DNA of 13,339 nucleotides from an uncultured Mucispirillum sp. (GCA_910586745.1 CAJUJZ010000057.1:1-13339), one strand, 5' to 3'. Positions 7,246 to 13,339 are shown, numbered from the stretch's first letter. Numbers and translations: made by a program. The notes: a model not told the origin generated them from the letters alone.

Positions 7246-7386
7246 TGAAACCATAAAAACCAAGAGCAATATCTGCTCTGATATATTCTAACTGCACTTA
7301 ATATATAATCTTTAATACAGCTTGTCAATATCTATCTATTTAAAAGTTATTCATGGTAAATTCTAAAAACGATTGCAACACTTTAA

Positions 7387-7551
7387 GCAGTTGTTAAAGA
7401 ACTTAAAAAAGATAATAAAGTTTTATATGATTTAAACAAAGAGCAAAATGAAGTTTTTTCAAATTTTGCAAAAATTATAAAAGAAAATAGAAGATTTAGA
7501 AGTATTTGCAAAATATTACAGATTTTTAATAAGTCTTATCATATCTTTTAA
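7387..7551 (+). pseudogene. Orphan reading-frame remnant, origin unknown
   Basis: 55 codons including the stop, without an in-frame ATG or ribosome site. The frame opens right after a TAA at 7384-7386 and reads AVVKELKKDNKVLYDLNKEQ, then NEVFSNFAKIIKENRRFR. It looks like a real helical, charged C-terminal protein segment rather than random AT-rich translation. The last part (from about 7516) is antisense to the GNAT 3' end and is probably fortuitous. It is most simply the tail of a gene truncated when the segment was assembled; I do not recognise the family. Confidence 0.35.
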
Positions 7552-7962
7552 AATAATTCCATTATCAATAACAGGAAATTCATAATTTTCTACAAAAAAG
7601 TTTTTTATAGTTTTATGATATTTATATCCTTGTTTTTCATAATACTTTACAAGCGGCTCTGCTGTTCCTAATTCCATATACTTAAAACCCCAGAGTTTTG
7701 CTTGATTTTCTGCCATAGAAATAAGTGATTTGCCAATAGAGTGGTTTCTATATTTTTCTGATACTGCCAGATTAATAATTTCAGCAGTAGTATTATTTAG
7801 AAAGATTAAAAGACAAACTCCTGCAGGCTCTATACTATAAAAAGCCCCAAACAATATTCCGCAGGCTAAATACTTATCAACTAATTTTTTAGAAGGGTCT
7901 GCATCAAGCAGCAGATGATAAGGTATTTCTAATTCCTGCGGATATTGTTTAATTATAAGCAT
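7516..7962 (-). CDS. GNAT-family N-acetyltransferase
   Basis: 148-aa cytoplasmic protein with the GNAT fold. The strand EIINLAVSEKYRNHSIGKSL (61-80) is motif A; its acetyl-CoA pyrophosphate loop reads R-N-H-S-I-G-K, with Ser where many members have Gly. A helix and ELGTAEPLVKYYEKQGYKYH (97-116) follow, the usual motif B ending in Tyr-x-x-x-Gly-Tyr/Phe. The acceptor substrate cannot be deduced. The ATG shares one base with the stop of the upstream NYN gene (TAATG), so it is translationally coupled as the last gene of the three-gene operon. Its codons 120-142 are duplicated at 6907-6974, so its present 3' end may have been supplied by an insertion. Confidence 0.85.
   Translation of the reverse strand: MLIIKQYPQELEIPYHLLLDADPSKKLVDKYLACGILFGAFYSIEPAGVCLLIFLNNTTAEIINLAVSEKYRNHSIGKSLISMAENQAKLWGFKYMELGTAEPLVKYYEKQGYKYHKTIKNFFVENYEFPVIDNGIILKDMIRLIKNL
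7536..7603 (+). repeat. 68-bp direct repeat, right copy inside the GNAT gene
   Basis: Second copy of the block at 6907-6974, lying in the coding part of the intact acetyltransferase gene (codons 120-142). Conservation falls off sharply just outside it on both sides. Confidence 0.9.
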
Positions 7963-8768
7963 TATTCATCTAAAAATTGTTTTTTCATTCTTTTATCTTT
8001 AATATAAATCTGTTTAATATTTGGTGCTCTTTCATCTTTTCTTTCATCTATTTCAAAAAGCTGTATAGATTTCACCAAATCTTTAAGTTTTGCATACCCA
8101 TAGTTACGGGCATCAAACTCTGGTGACTGTTTAGTGATATGCTGACCAACTTCACCTAAAAATGCCCAGCCGTTTTCATCCATTGATGCAATAACTGCAG
8201 AACGCAGCAGGTTTACAAGGCGGGTATCCATTTTAAGTTCATTTGTAGTTTTTCTTTTTACCTGTTGTGTTTTTGTGTTTTTATCATTACTTTCACTATC
8301 TGTTTCATCATCTAATTCCTGCAGAATTTCAGTGTAAATAAATTTATCACATGCACTTATAAAAGGCTGAGGCGTTTTTTGCTCGCCAAATCCATAAACA
8401 TTTAAGCCACCTTCCCTTATGCGTGAAGCAAGGCGTGTAAAATCACTGTCACTTGATACTATGCAAAAGCCGTCAAACTTACCGCTGTATAGCAAATCCA
8501 TAGCATCAATAATCATGGCACTGTCTGTTGAATTTTTACCTTTTGTATAACCAAACTGCTGCACTGGCTGCAGTGCATGTTCTAAAAGAATATCTTTCCA
8601 GCCTTTTAGGTTAGGGCTTGTCCAGTCGCCGTATATTCTTTTTACATGGGCTGTGCCGTATTTTGCAATCTCTGCCATAAGTCCGTATATTATGCTGGGA
8701 GATGCATTATCTGCATCTATTAAAACTACTAATTTCTGCTGTGAATTATTAATATCTTTTGCCATCAT
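7962..8768 (-). CDS. NYN-domain (LabA-like/PIN-fold) ribonuclease with C-terminal OST-HTH/LOTUS domain
   Basis: 268-aa cytoplasmic protein. Residues about 13-148 are a NYN domain: VVLIDADN (14-21), GYTKGKNSTDSAMIIDAMDL (73-92) and IVSSDSDFTRLASRIRE (103-119) supply the acidic metal site (D18, D20, D82, D107, D109), all intact. Residues about 151-178 form a charged flexible linker. Residues about 180-257 match an OST-HTH/LOTUS domain (LLRSAVIASMDENGWAFLGE, YGYAKLKDLVKSIQLFEI), a winged-helix RNA-binding module. A metal-dependent RNase guided by an RNA-binding domain is the expected activity; its targets are unknown. The start overlaps the upstream DUF294 stop. Two adjacent ATG codons (8766-8768 and 8763-8765) make the exact start uncertain by one residue. 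Confidence 0.88.
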   Translation of the reverse strand: MMAKDINNSQQKLVVLIDADNASPSIIYGLMAEIAKYGTAHVKRIYGDWTSPNLKGWKDILLEHALQPVQQFGYTKGKNSTDSAMIIDAMDLLYSGKFDGFCIVSSDSDFTRLASRIREGGLNVYGFGEQKTPQPFISACDKFIYTEILQELDDETDSESNDKNTKTQQVKRKTTNELKMDTRLVNLLRSAVIASMDENGWAFLGEVGQHITKQSPEFDARNYGYAKLKDLVKSIQLFEIDERKDERAPNIKQIYIKDKRMKKQFLDE

Positions 8769-10654
8769 ATTTCATTTAAAAATTTAACACCATAGCTTGT
8801 ATATATTGTTGCAAACTGCAGTGCTCTTTTTAGTTTCTCCTGATAAAATAGTGATAATGATGCAGGAGAAATATAACTTGTTACTTTCTGGTTATTTACT
8901 GACTGGTTAACCTGCTCATTTATTAAAGTTTCTGTAATAGTATCAAAAGCAATAATTGCTTGAGTTGCAAGTTCTTCTGATATAATTTTTTTTCTTTCTA
9001 AATGCTCTATGCGTTCTATTGTACCCATATCTGTAATACCTGCATAGATTGCTAAAAGCCTTGTAATATTAACTATATATGAAAGAGCCTGTGTTTTTAA
9101 GTTAAACATTCCTTCATATTCACCATCTTTTTCCACAATAAAACTGCCAAACTGGGAAACAGGTATTTTTATTGCAGGATACTGCTTAACTAATGCTGAA
9201 AGAATTGCAGGTCTGTCTGCTGCTTTTTTAAGTACATAGTTTCTAACAGACCAGGCAAGTTTAATATCACCTTCAAGGGCTGCAATATCAATCAGCATTG
9301 CAAAAGCATATTTTTTATCTGACTTATTGCTTTTTGATGCCCAGCCATCTATTTCTTCTATCCATTTAGAATATTTATACACCATATTAACAGTCATAAC
9401 ATCATCATTACTGTTATGCGGATAATATCCTATATTTACAAGGTTTTCATGGTATTTAGCAGCAAATTCAATAAACATTTTTTCTGCCCAATCAGGTACA
9501 TCATCTGCTAAAATAAAAGCATTGTTTATCTGCGGGCGTAAATCCATTTCACGCCTTGCTCCTGCTCCTAAAAGCAGATAGCAGTATGAATAATCAGTTA
9601 ATTTAAAGCTTTTTTCAGCTTTAAAAGCATCACTTGTAAGCTGGAATGCTTTTTTATGCACTGCTCTGTGGATTGAAGATAATGCAGTTAATTCTTCTCT
9701 TGATACTCTTGAGGATGTAGCAAGAGTTTTTGCTGCTCGGTATATTTGAGTAAAGACTATTTTTAATTCTTCAAAATTAGTCATATTATCAATATGGGCA
9801 CAATACAGGTGGGAGTTTTCAAAAAGCATTGTAGAAATGTTATGAATAGATACAATACCTGCAGGTTTTGAATTTTGCATAACTACACCATGTGTTTTGC
9901 CTGTTATTTGAAGTTCATTTAAAGCTTCTACAATAGGAAATTCAGGCGGGAATGTTACAGGCTCTAAGTCCATATAGTTTTCCACATCCTGATTATTAAT
10001 ATTATTTTCTAAATCTACTAAAAATTTTCTTGTAAGGTCGGTTGAGGTAACAAGACCTTTTACAATCTGTTTTCTGTTTACAACTAAAAGGCTGCTTATT
10101 TTATGTTCTTTCATAAGGTTTGCAGCTTCTACAACAGATTTACCTGTTTGTATAGTAATAACAGGGGAGCTCATAACACCTGATACTGTCTGGTAAACAG
10201 ACTGCATTAAAAAAGTGTTTGATGAATTTTCAAGATGAGTAAGCCTTACTTGAATATCTTTAATAAGTTTTGTTCTAAAATCATCAGAAAGCTCCATAAG
10301 TCTGTATATGCAAAGCTCATGAACAAACAATAAGTCGCAGTCAGACTGAGCAACAGCATTCATAGTATACATTGTTTTGCCTAAAAATGTAGAAAGCCCA
10401 ACAGGGCAGTTGTAGCAAGATACATTTATAGGTGATTTAGGATTAGAAAGAGTTATTTCACCATTAAGCAGAAAATATATACCTTTATGGTAGCGTTCTC
10501 CTTTTCTAAATGCCAGCTCTCCAGTAAGAATATGTATTTCTTCAAATCTAGTAATAGCTGCTTTAATATCTTCACTGGCAAGGTTTTCAAACAAATGCTG
10601 CTTTTTCAGCTTTTCAATAATAGTATCTGATAGTGTCATTGATTCTTCAATCAT
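8765..10654 (-). CDS. cNMP-binding-like / CBS pair / DUF294 nucleotidyltransferase-like protein
   Basis: 629-aa soluble protein with the usual architecture of this family. A cyclic-nucleotide-binding-like beta-roll (about 20-135) comes first, then two CBS motifs (158-212 and 221-277), the DUF294 nucleotidyltransferase-like region (about 300-435) and DUF294_C (about 450-625). The nucleotidyltransferase motif is altered: GAGARRE at 363-369 stands where GSxGRxE is normal, and PQINNA at 374-379 where DQDNA is normal, so both metal-binding Asp residues are gone. The cNMP pocket also lacks the usual FGE...R signature and reads CYNCPVGLSTFLG. CBS motifs usually sense adenine nucleotides. I infer a sensor or regulatory protein rather than an active transferase. 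It is the first gene of the operon with the NYN and GNAT genes; AGG precedes the ATG. Confidence 0.85.
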   Translation of the reverse strand: MIEESMTLSDTIIEKLKKQHLFENLASEDIKAAITRFEEIHILTGELAFRKGERYHKGIYFLLNGEITLSNPKSPINVSCYNCPVGLSTFLGKTMYTMNAVAQSDCDLLFVHELCIYRLMELSDDFRTKLIKDIQVRLTHLENSSNTFLMQSVYQTVSGVMSSPVITIQTGKSVVEAANLMKEHKISSLLVVNRKQIVKGLVTSTDLTRKFLVDLENNINNQDVENYMDLEPVTFPPEFPIVEALNELQITGKTHGVVMQNSKPAGIVSIHNISTMLFENSHLYCAHIDNMTNFEELKIVFTQIYRAAKTLATSSRVSREELTALSSIHRAVHKKAFQLTSDAFKAEKSFKLTDYSYCYLLLGAGARREMDLRPQINNAFILADDVPDWAEKMFIEFAAKYHENLVNIGYYPHNSNDDVMTVNMVYKYSKWIEEIDGWASKSNKSDKKYAFAMLIDIAALEGDIKLAWSVRNYVLKKAADRPAILSALVKQYPAIKIPVSQFGSFIVEKDGEYEGMFNLKTQALSYIVNITRLLAIYAGITDMGTIERIEHLERKKIISEELATQAIIAFDTITETLINEQVNQSVNNQKVTSYISPASLSLFYQEKLKRALQFATIYTSYGVKFLNEI

Positions 10655-10676
10655 ATTTTACCTGCTGCAAATAAAA

Positions 10677-10694
10677 TACAGTATTGATACTGTA
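10677..10694. promoter_or_regulatory. Inverted repeat upstream of the DUF294 operon
   Basis: TACAGTAT-TG-ATACTGTA, perfect 8-bp arms with a 2-bp spacer, lies 22 bp before the DUF294 start codon. The size suits a dimeric repressor operator. It could also form a short hairpin in the leader RNA. Confidence 0.4.
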
Positions 10695-10714
10695 ATGCGT
10701 AAAATAATAACATA

Positions 10715-10728
10715 GTTATATTTATAAC
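10715..10728. promoter_or_regulatory. Second small dyad upstream of the DUF294 operon
   Basis: GTTATA-TT-TATAAC has 6-bp arms and starts 20 bp beyond the 10677-10694 dyad, about two helical turns away, so both could lie on one DNA face. Its TATAAC half may also serve as part of a -10 element. AT-richness lowers confidence. Confidence 0.25.
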
Positions 10729-10949
10729 CAGTATTTATGTAGTAAACCATATATGCAATAAAAAAGCAATGATAAATATAAATTTTACCATAAAAACTAA
10801 TAAATTGATTCTTATTTCTATATATTTTAAATTTTACTGATTTTTAAATAGTTTACTTTTTGAAATTTTTTGTATGATAAAATAAAAATAAACTTTTGTA
10901 TAAATTATATTTTGATTTGCATTATTTTTTTATTGATTATATTTTTACC

Positions 10950-10976
10950 TTGTTTTATTTTTAAAATATATATAAT
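10950..10976 (+). promoter_or_regulatory. Candidate promoter of the ATPase operon
   Basis: A perfect TATAAT (10971-10976) is preceded at a short 15-bp spacing by TTGTTT (10950-10955). The transcript would begin near 10983, about 30 nt before the start codon. The -10 is convincing; the -35 is less so. Confidence 0.4.
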
Positions 10977-11014
10977 ATTCGCTAGATTATTATTATTCTA
11001 TTAAGGTGGAAATA

Positions 11015-11749
11015 ATGCTAAATAATGCAGCATACAGATATATAAATGGTGTTTTAGAAGAAGCTGTTGTTGAAAGTGATATTAGTATAGATGAGCTTTT
11101 AGCTGTAACTGATAATGTGCGGCTTGCTGATAAAAATATGGAGTCATTTGTTTCTGGCGGTCCATGTTTAAATATGCTTTTATGGGGCGAAAAGGGCAGT
11201 GGTAAATCTACTCTTTTAAGACTGCTTGCTTTAAAATATGCTCCATCTGGACTTGTTACTATTGAATTTATTGATGAAACTTCTGGTGCGATTTATGGTC
11301 TTTATAAAATAATAAGAGAAAATAAAGATAAAAAATTTCTTTTATTTTTTGATGATATATCATTTAAAGATGGCGATACTGCATACAGGCGGTTTAAGTC
11401 AGCTATTGAAGGCGGTATAGAATCAAAGCCTGCAAATGTTATATTTGCAGCCACATCTAACAAACGCCATATAGTTTCTGTATCATCAGCAGATACTGGC
11501 GATATTTATGATAGAGATGAGGCAAACGAACAGACATCGCTGCAGGCAAGATTTGGATTATCTATAGGGTTTTATCCGCTTAATAAAAACAATTATTTAG
11601 AAATAGTAAAAATGTATTTAAAAAAATATAAGATAAGTATGATTGATGGGTGGGAAAAAATGGCAGAAAGTTATGCAATAGACAGAGGTGGAAGAAGTGG
11701 ACGCCTTGCAAAACAGTTTGCTGCTTATTTATATCTTACCATACAATAA
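11015..11749 (+). CDS. DUF815-type AAA+ ATPase
   Basis: 244-aa cytoplasmic P-loop ATPase. Walker A is GEKGSGKST at 58-66, Walker B FLLFFDD at 108-114 (D113/D114), sensor-1-like ATSN at 146-149, the arginine-finger-like ARFG at 178-181, and the family's sensor-2 signature RGGRSGRLAKQF at 224-235. These match the DUF815 family, whose cellular role is not established. I chose ATG 11015 rather than the upstream GTG at 11006: AAGGTGG (11003-11009) is a strong ribosome site correctly spaced for 11015 and would overlap the GTG. It is the first gene of a three-gene operon; the next Shine-Dalgarno begins on its stop codon. Confidence 0.9.
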   Translation: MLNNAAYRYINGVLEEAVVESDISIDELLAVTDNVRLADKNMESFVSGGPCLNMLLWGEKGSGKSTLLRLLALKYAPSGLVTIEFIDETSGAIYGLYKIIRENKDKKFLLFFDDISFKDGDTAYRRFKSAIEGGIESKPANVIFAATSNKRHIVSVSSADTGDIYDRDEANEQTSLQARFGLSIGFYPLNKNNYLEIVKMYLKKYKISMIDGWEKMAESYAIDRGGRSGRLAKQFAAYLYLTIQ

Positions 11750-11758
11750 GGGGGACTA

Positions 11759-11986
11759 ATGTATATTGAAATTAATTTATCAATTGATAAGTCAGGCGGG
11801 GAAGCAAATATTTCCAAAGTAATTGAAGCAGTAAGAGAAGCTGTAACTGGTAAATTCCCAGAAGCAGAAGTGATTGTGCGTAAAGGTTTTTTTAAAACTA
11901 TTGATGGTATTTATTCTGATGATTTATATGCAGAAGGGGAAGTTAGACAACTTGTAAATACTGTTAGAGAAAGATTTTTAAATTAA
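11759..11986 (+). CDS. Small DinI-like protein
   Basis: 75-aa soluble protein starting 9 nt after the ATPase stop, with a strong AAGGGGGA ribosome site. The predicted order is strand (MYIEINLSID), helix (ISKVIEAVREAVTGKF), strand (AEVIVRKG), a turn or strand (KTIDGI), helix (EGEVRQLVNTVRERFL). Order and the FPEAEVIVR segment resemble DinI-type proteins, which modulate RecA filaments in the SOS response. The acidic C-terminal tail of E. coli DinI is missing. Similarity is at the level of pattern only, so a role in DNA damage is a suggestion. Position between an ATPase and a secreted protein gives no further clue. Confidence 0.55.
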   Translation: MYIEINLSIDKSGGEANISKVIEAVREAVTGKFPEAEVIVRKGFFKTIDGIYSDDLYAEGEVRQLVNTVRERFLN

Positions 11987-11988
11987 AA

Positions 11989-13242
11989 ATGCGTATTATA
12001 TTATCTTTTGTTACATTATTAATGCTTGTAGTAGATGTTTATGCAGTTGACAATATGACTGTGTCTTCAAATAAAGCATTATATGATTATGATAATGTAA
12101 CAATTGATAATGTAACAAATAAGAATAAAATAACAGCTGCTAAAAAGTCTAAAATTAAACCAAAACTTGTTCCAGATAGATTAATTAATGATAAAAATAC
12201 TTTTATGAAAGATTTTGGTTTTCCAGGAAGGGAAGAATTTAAAATCAATACAGATATTAATACTGTGGATAAGGGCCTTTATAAAGATGTAAAACTTTCT
12301 ATGAAAAACAGATGGTCTAAAACAAATATCTGGGGCAAGGATTTTTTATACATAGAAGGAATGCTTTCTGGTGGTATACATGGCTTTAATATGTTTTCAA
12401 TAAGGCCAGCCAATGCAGTTCAAAAAGAATATGTGATACCGTATGGTGCTCTTTCTTTAAAATTATTCAGCGGAACAGTTTTTTCTCCAGAATTAACTGT
12501 AAAAGATTCAAGATTTATATTTTCAGAAAATGGTGTATCTCTTGATGAACAGGCAGATAATTATAATTATTATTATTTAAAACTTCCCCTTGGATTTTAT
12601 ATTCCATTTTTTGGCTGGAAAGCAGAAATGTATTTAGATGGCAGTTATTCAAGTACTAATAATAATTTTACAGTTAAAGACAGTTTAATGGTGCAGGGCA
12701 GCTTATTATCAAATGGCAGCAGTTTTCACTTATCATCATCTTTATGGAATGTTCGCCTTTATTTAGATACGCCTGTAGTTTTAAAACCATCTATTACAGA
12801 ATATGCTTATTTTGGCATATATTATGAAGAAGGCAGAAGTGCTAGAACTGCTTTACCCGGTAAAGATTATGCAGGTTGTAATACTCTTTTAGTGGACTAT
12901 ACATCAAGAGCAGGCGGCATATTTTATGAAATGAGGCAGGATTTATATAAAGGTTTAATGTTTGGTATTAATGTTTATGCTGGTGTTGGTGATATTGAAA
13001 CAAGCAGCAGATATGATGTAAAATATGGAAATACTGAAGGACTTGTGGTTTATAAGGCAGAAATTACTCTTGGTTATCAGCATATATTTAAGCAGCAGGG
13101 GGTAGGCATTGCTTTTGATGCTGGAGTAGGATATGCAGGGTTTGTTGAGTTCTTCTATGGTAAAAAAGATGGTCCATACAGCTTAACTCTTGATGGTGAT
13201 GTAAATTATTTTGCCGAGCTTAGATTTTTATTTGGCTATTAA
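11989..13242 (+). CDS. Secreted, probably outer-membrane beta-barrel protein of unknown function
   Basis: 417-aa protein with an N-terminal signal peptide (core IILSFVTLLMLVVDVYA, likely cleavage after A19). A low-complexity Asn/Thr/Lys-rich segment (20-62) follows, then a long region of alternating hydrophobic and polar residues rich in Tyr, Gly and Ser (about 95-417). The chain ends YFAELRFLFGY, a terminal strand finishing in an aromatic residue as in outer-membrane barrels; this suggests BAM-dependent insertion. I recognise no family. The ATG lies 2 nt after the previous stop with only a weak ribosome site, so translation is probably coupled to the DinI-like gene. No transmembrane helix is seen beyond the signal. 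Confidence 0.75.
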   Translation: MRIILSFVTLLMLVVDVYAVDNMTVSSNKALYDYDNVTIDNVTNKNKITAAKKSKIKPKLVPDRLINDKNTFMKDFGFPGREEFKINTDINTVDKGLYKDVKLSMKNRWSKTNIWGKDFLYIEGMLSGGIHGFNMFSIRPANAVQKEYVIPYGALSLKLFSGTVFSPELTVKDSRFIFSENGVSLDEQADNYNYYYLKLPLGFYIPFFGWKAEMYLDGSYSSTNNNFTVKDSLMVQGSLLSNGSSFHLSSSLWNVRLYLDTPVVLKPSITEYAYFGIYYEEGRSARTALPGKDYAGCNTLLVDYTSRAGGIFYEMRQDLYKGLMFGINVYAGVGDIETSSRYDVKYGNTEGLVVYKAEITLGYQHIFKQQGVGIAFDAGVGYAGFVEFFYGKKDGPYSLTLDGDVNYFAELRFLFGY

Positions 13243-13267
13243 TGATTAATCATACAGCCTGTGCTGT
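13242..13267. other. Palindrome and short hairpin after the barrel gene
   Basis: The stop codon runs into a perfect 12-bp palindrome, ATGATTAATCAT (13242-13253), followed at once by a 5-bp stem ACAGC/GCTGT with a CTGT loop (13254-13267). T-runs occur about 40 bp further on. It may mark the operon end, but no classic terminator is formed. Confidence 0.3.
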
Positions 13268-13339
13268 TCATAGACATTTAAATAATTGATTTATTTGATA
13301 ATTTTTTTAGATTTTACAATATTTTTCTTTTCTTTATTT

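Larger units (their letters stand above)
7067..7298 (+). ncRNA. Structured toxin-like mRNA bounded by a long inverted repeat
   Basis: The outer arms pair perfectly over 11 bp (AGTGCAGTTAG at 7067-7077 with CTAACTGCACT at 7288-7298). An ATATAT pairing follows across a one-base bulge, then 8 bp (TATTGCTC at 7092-7099 with GAGCAATA at 7264-7271). Between them lie the small hydrophobic ORF and the hairpin at 7210-7245. Competing local structures exist: AGAGCA/TGCTCT (7263-7268 with 7274-7279), and TATTGC (7092-7097) with GCAATA across the start codon (7123-7128). End-to-end pairing with alternative folds that hide the ribosome site is the known design of type I toxin mRNAs such as hok and aapA. 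The exact RNA ends are inferred. No clear U-run terminator follows. Confidence 0.5.
6875..7515. other. Gene-poor insertion-like segment between antiporter and GNAT genes
   Basis: 641 bp without a conventional long gene. In order it holds a decayed GNAT tail (6890-7000), a compact type I toxin-like locus (7035-7298), an AT-rich spacer with nothing recognisable (7299-7386) and an orphan frame remnant (7387-7551, plus). The near-identical 68-bp blocks at 6907-6974 and 7536-7603 bracket 561 bp. The layout resembles a small insertion that landed in the 3' end of the GNAT gene and restored it. Confidence 0.5.
10655..11014. other. Divergent regulatory region, DUF294 operon and ATPase operon
   Basis: 360-bp gene-free stretch. 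It contains the two dyads near the DUF294 start and a candidate -10 for the ATPase operon near 10971. The middle, about 10740-10940, is extremely AT-rich with poly-A/T runs and could act as curved or UP-element DNA. I see no further gene or stable RNA. Confidence 0.45.

Noticed and set aside
7067..7298. Non-coding MITE-type transposon, because of its long terminal inverted repeats
   Set aside because: No target-site duplication flanks the arms (CAAT on the left, TAAT on the right), and the interior has a promoter, strong SD and ORF. An RNA structure explains the arms better, although multiple genomic copies would reopen this.
7353..7397. Short ATG frame (MVNSKNDCNTLSSC) that might be the start of the orphan remnant by frameshift
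   Set aside because: No ribosome site and only 14 codons; joining it to the remnant would need an unsupported frameshift.
1..13339. CRISPR array, tRNA, rRNA or insertion sequence
   Set aside because: No regularly spaced repeats, no cloverleaf-like or rRNA segments, and no transposase reading frame were seen on either strand.

Overview
The window is AT-rich (about 30% G+C by eye) and comes from a motile, chemotactic diderm bacterium. Support comes from a methyl-accepting chemotaxis receptor, an LpxR-family outer-membrane lipid A deacylase, a second secreted beta-barrel-like protein, and a CPA1-type K+/H+ antiporter. Codon use and gene content remind me of a host-associated member of the Deferribacterota (Mucispirillum-like). 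That is an impression from the sequence, not a database match.

Layout. Bases 1-930 (minus strand) hold two adjacent, related TPR-type genes, the second running off the window, behind a good sigma70-type promoter. A 670-aa chemotaxis receptor follows (1087-3099, minus) with a consensus promoter at 3193-3220 and a strong hairpin downstream. Divergent from it, a ModE-type molybdate-responsive regulator (3445-4233) is followed after one base by an LpxR-family outer-membrane deacylase (4235-5266). The latter's stop codon abuts the stop codon of a convergent NhaP2-type K+/H+ antiporter (5267-6874, minus).

The stretch 6875-7515 is the most unusual part. It begins with a decayed extra copy of the 3' end of the next gene, a GNAT acetyltransferase; 68 bp are repeated with one mismatch at 6907-6974 and 7536-7603. 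Inside lies a compact locus at 7035-7298 that looks like a type I toxin: a promoter, a strong Shine-Dalgarno, a 26-codon hydrophobic peptide, a stable hairpin right after the stop, and outer arms that pair the RNA's 5' and 3' ends. After it comes an orphan reading-frame remnant. The arrangement suggests a small insertion at the 3' end of the GNAT gene that rebuilt that end.

Bases 10654 down to 7516 (minus) form a tight three-gene operon with overlapping start/stop codons: a cNMP-like/CBS/DUF294 protein whose nucleotidyltransferase motif has lost its catalytic aspartates, a NYN nuclease with a C-terminal OST-HTH/LOTUS domain, and the GNAT. Divergent from it, 11015-13242 (plus) is another tight operon: a DUF815-type AAA+ ATPase, a 75-aa DinI-like small protein, and a secreted, probably outer-membrane, beta-rich protein of unknown function.
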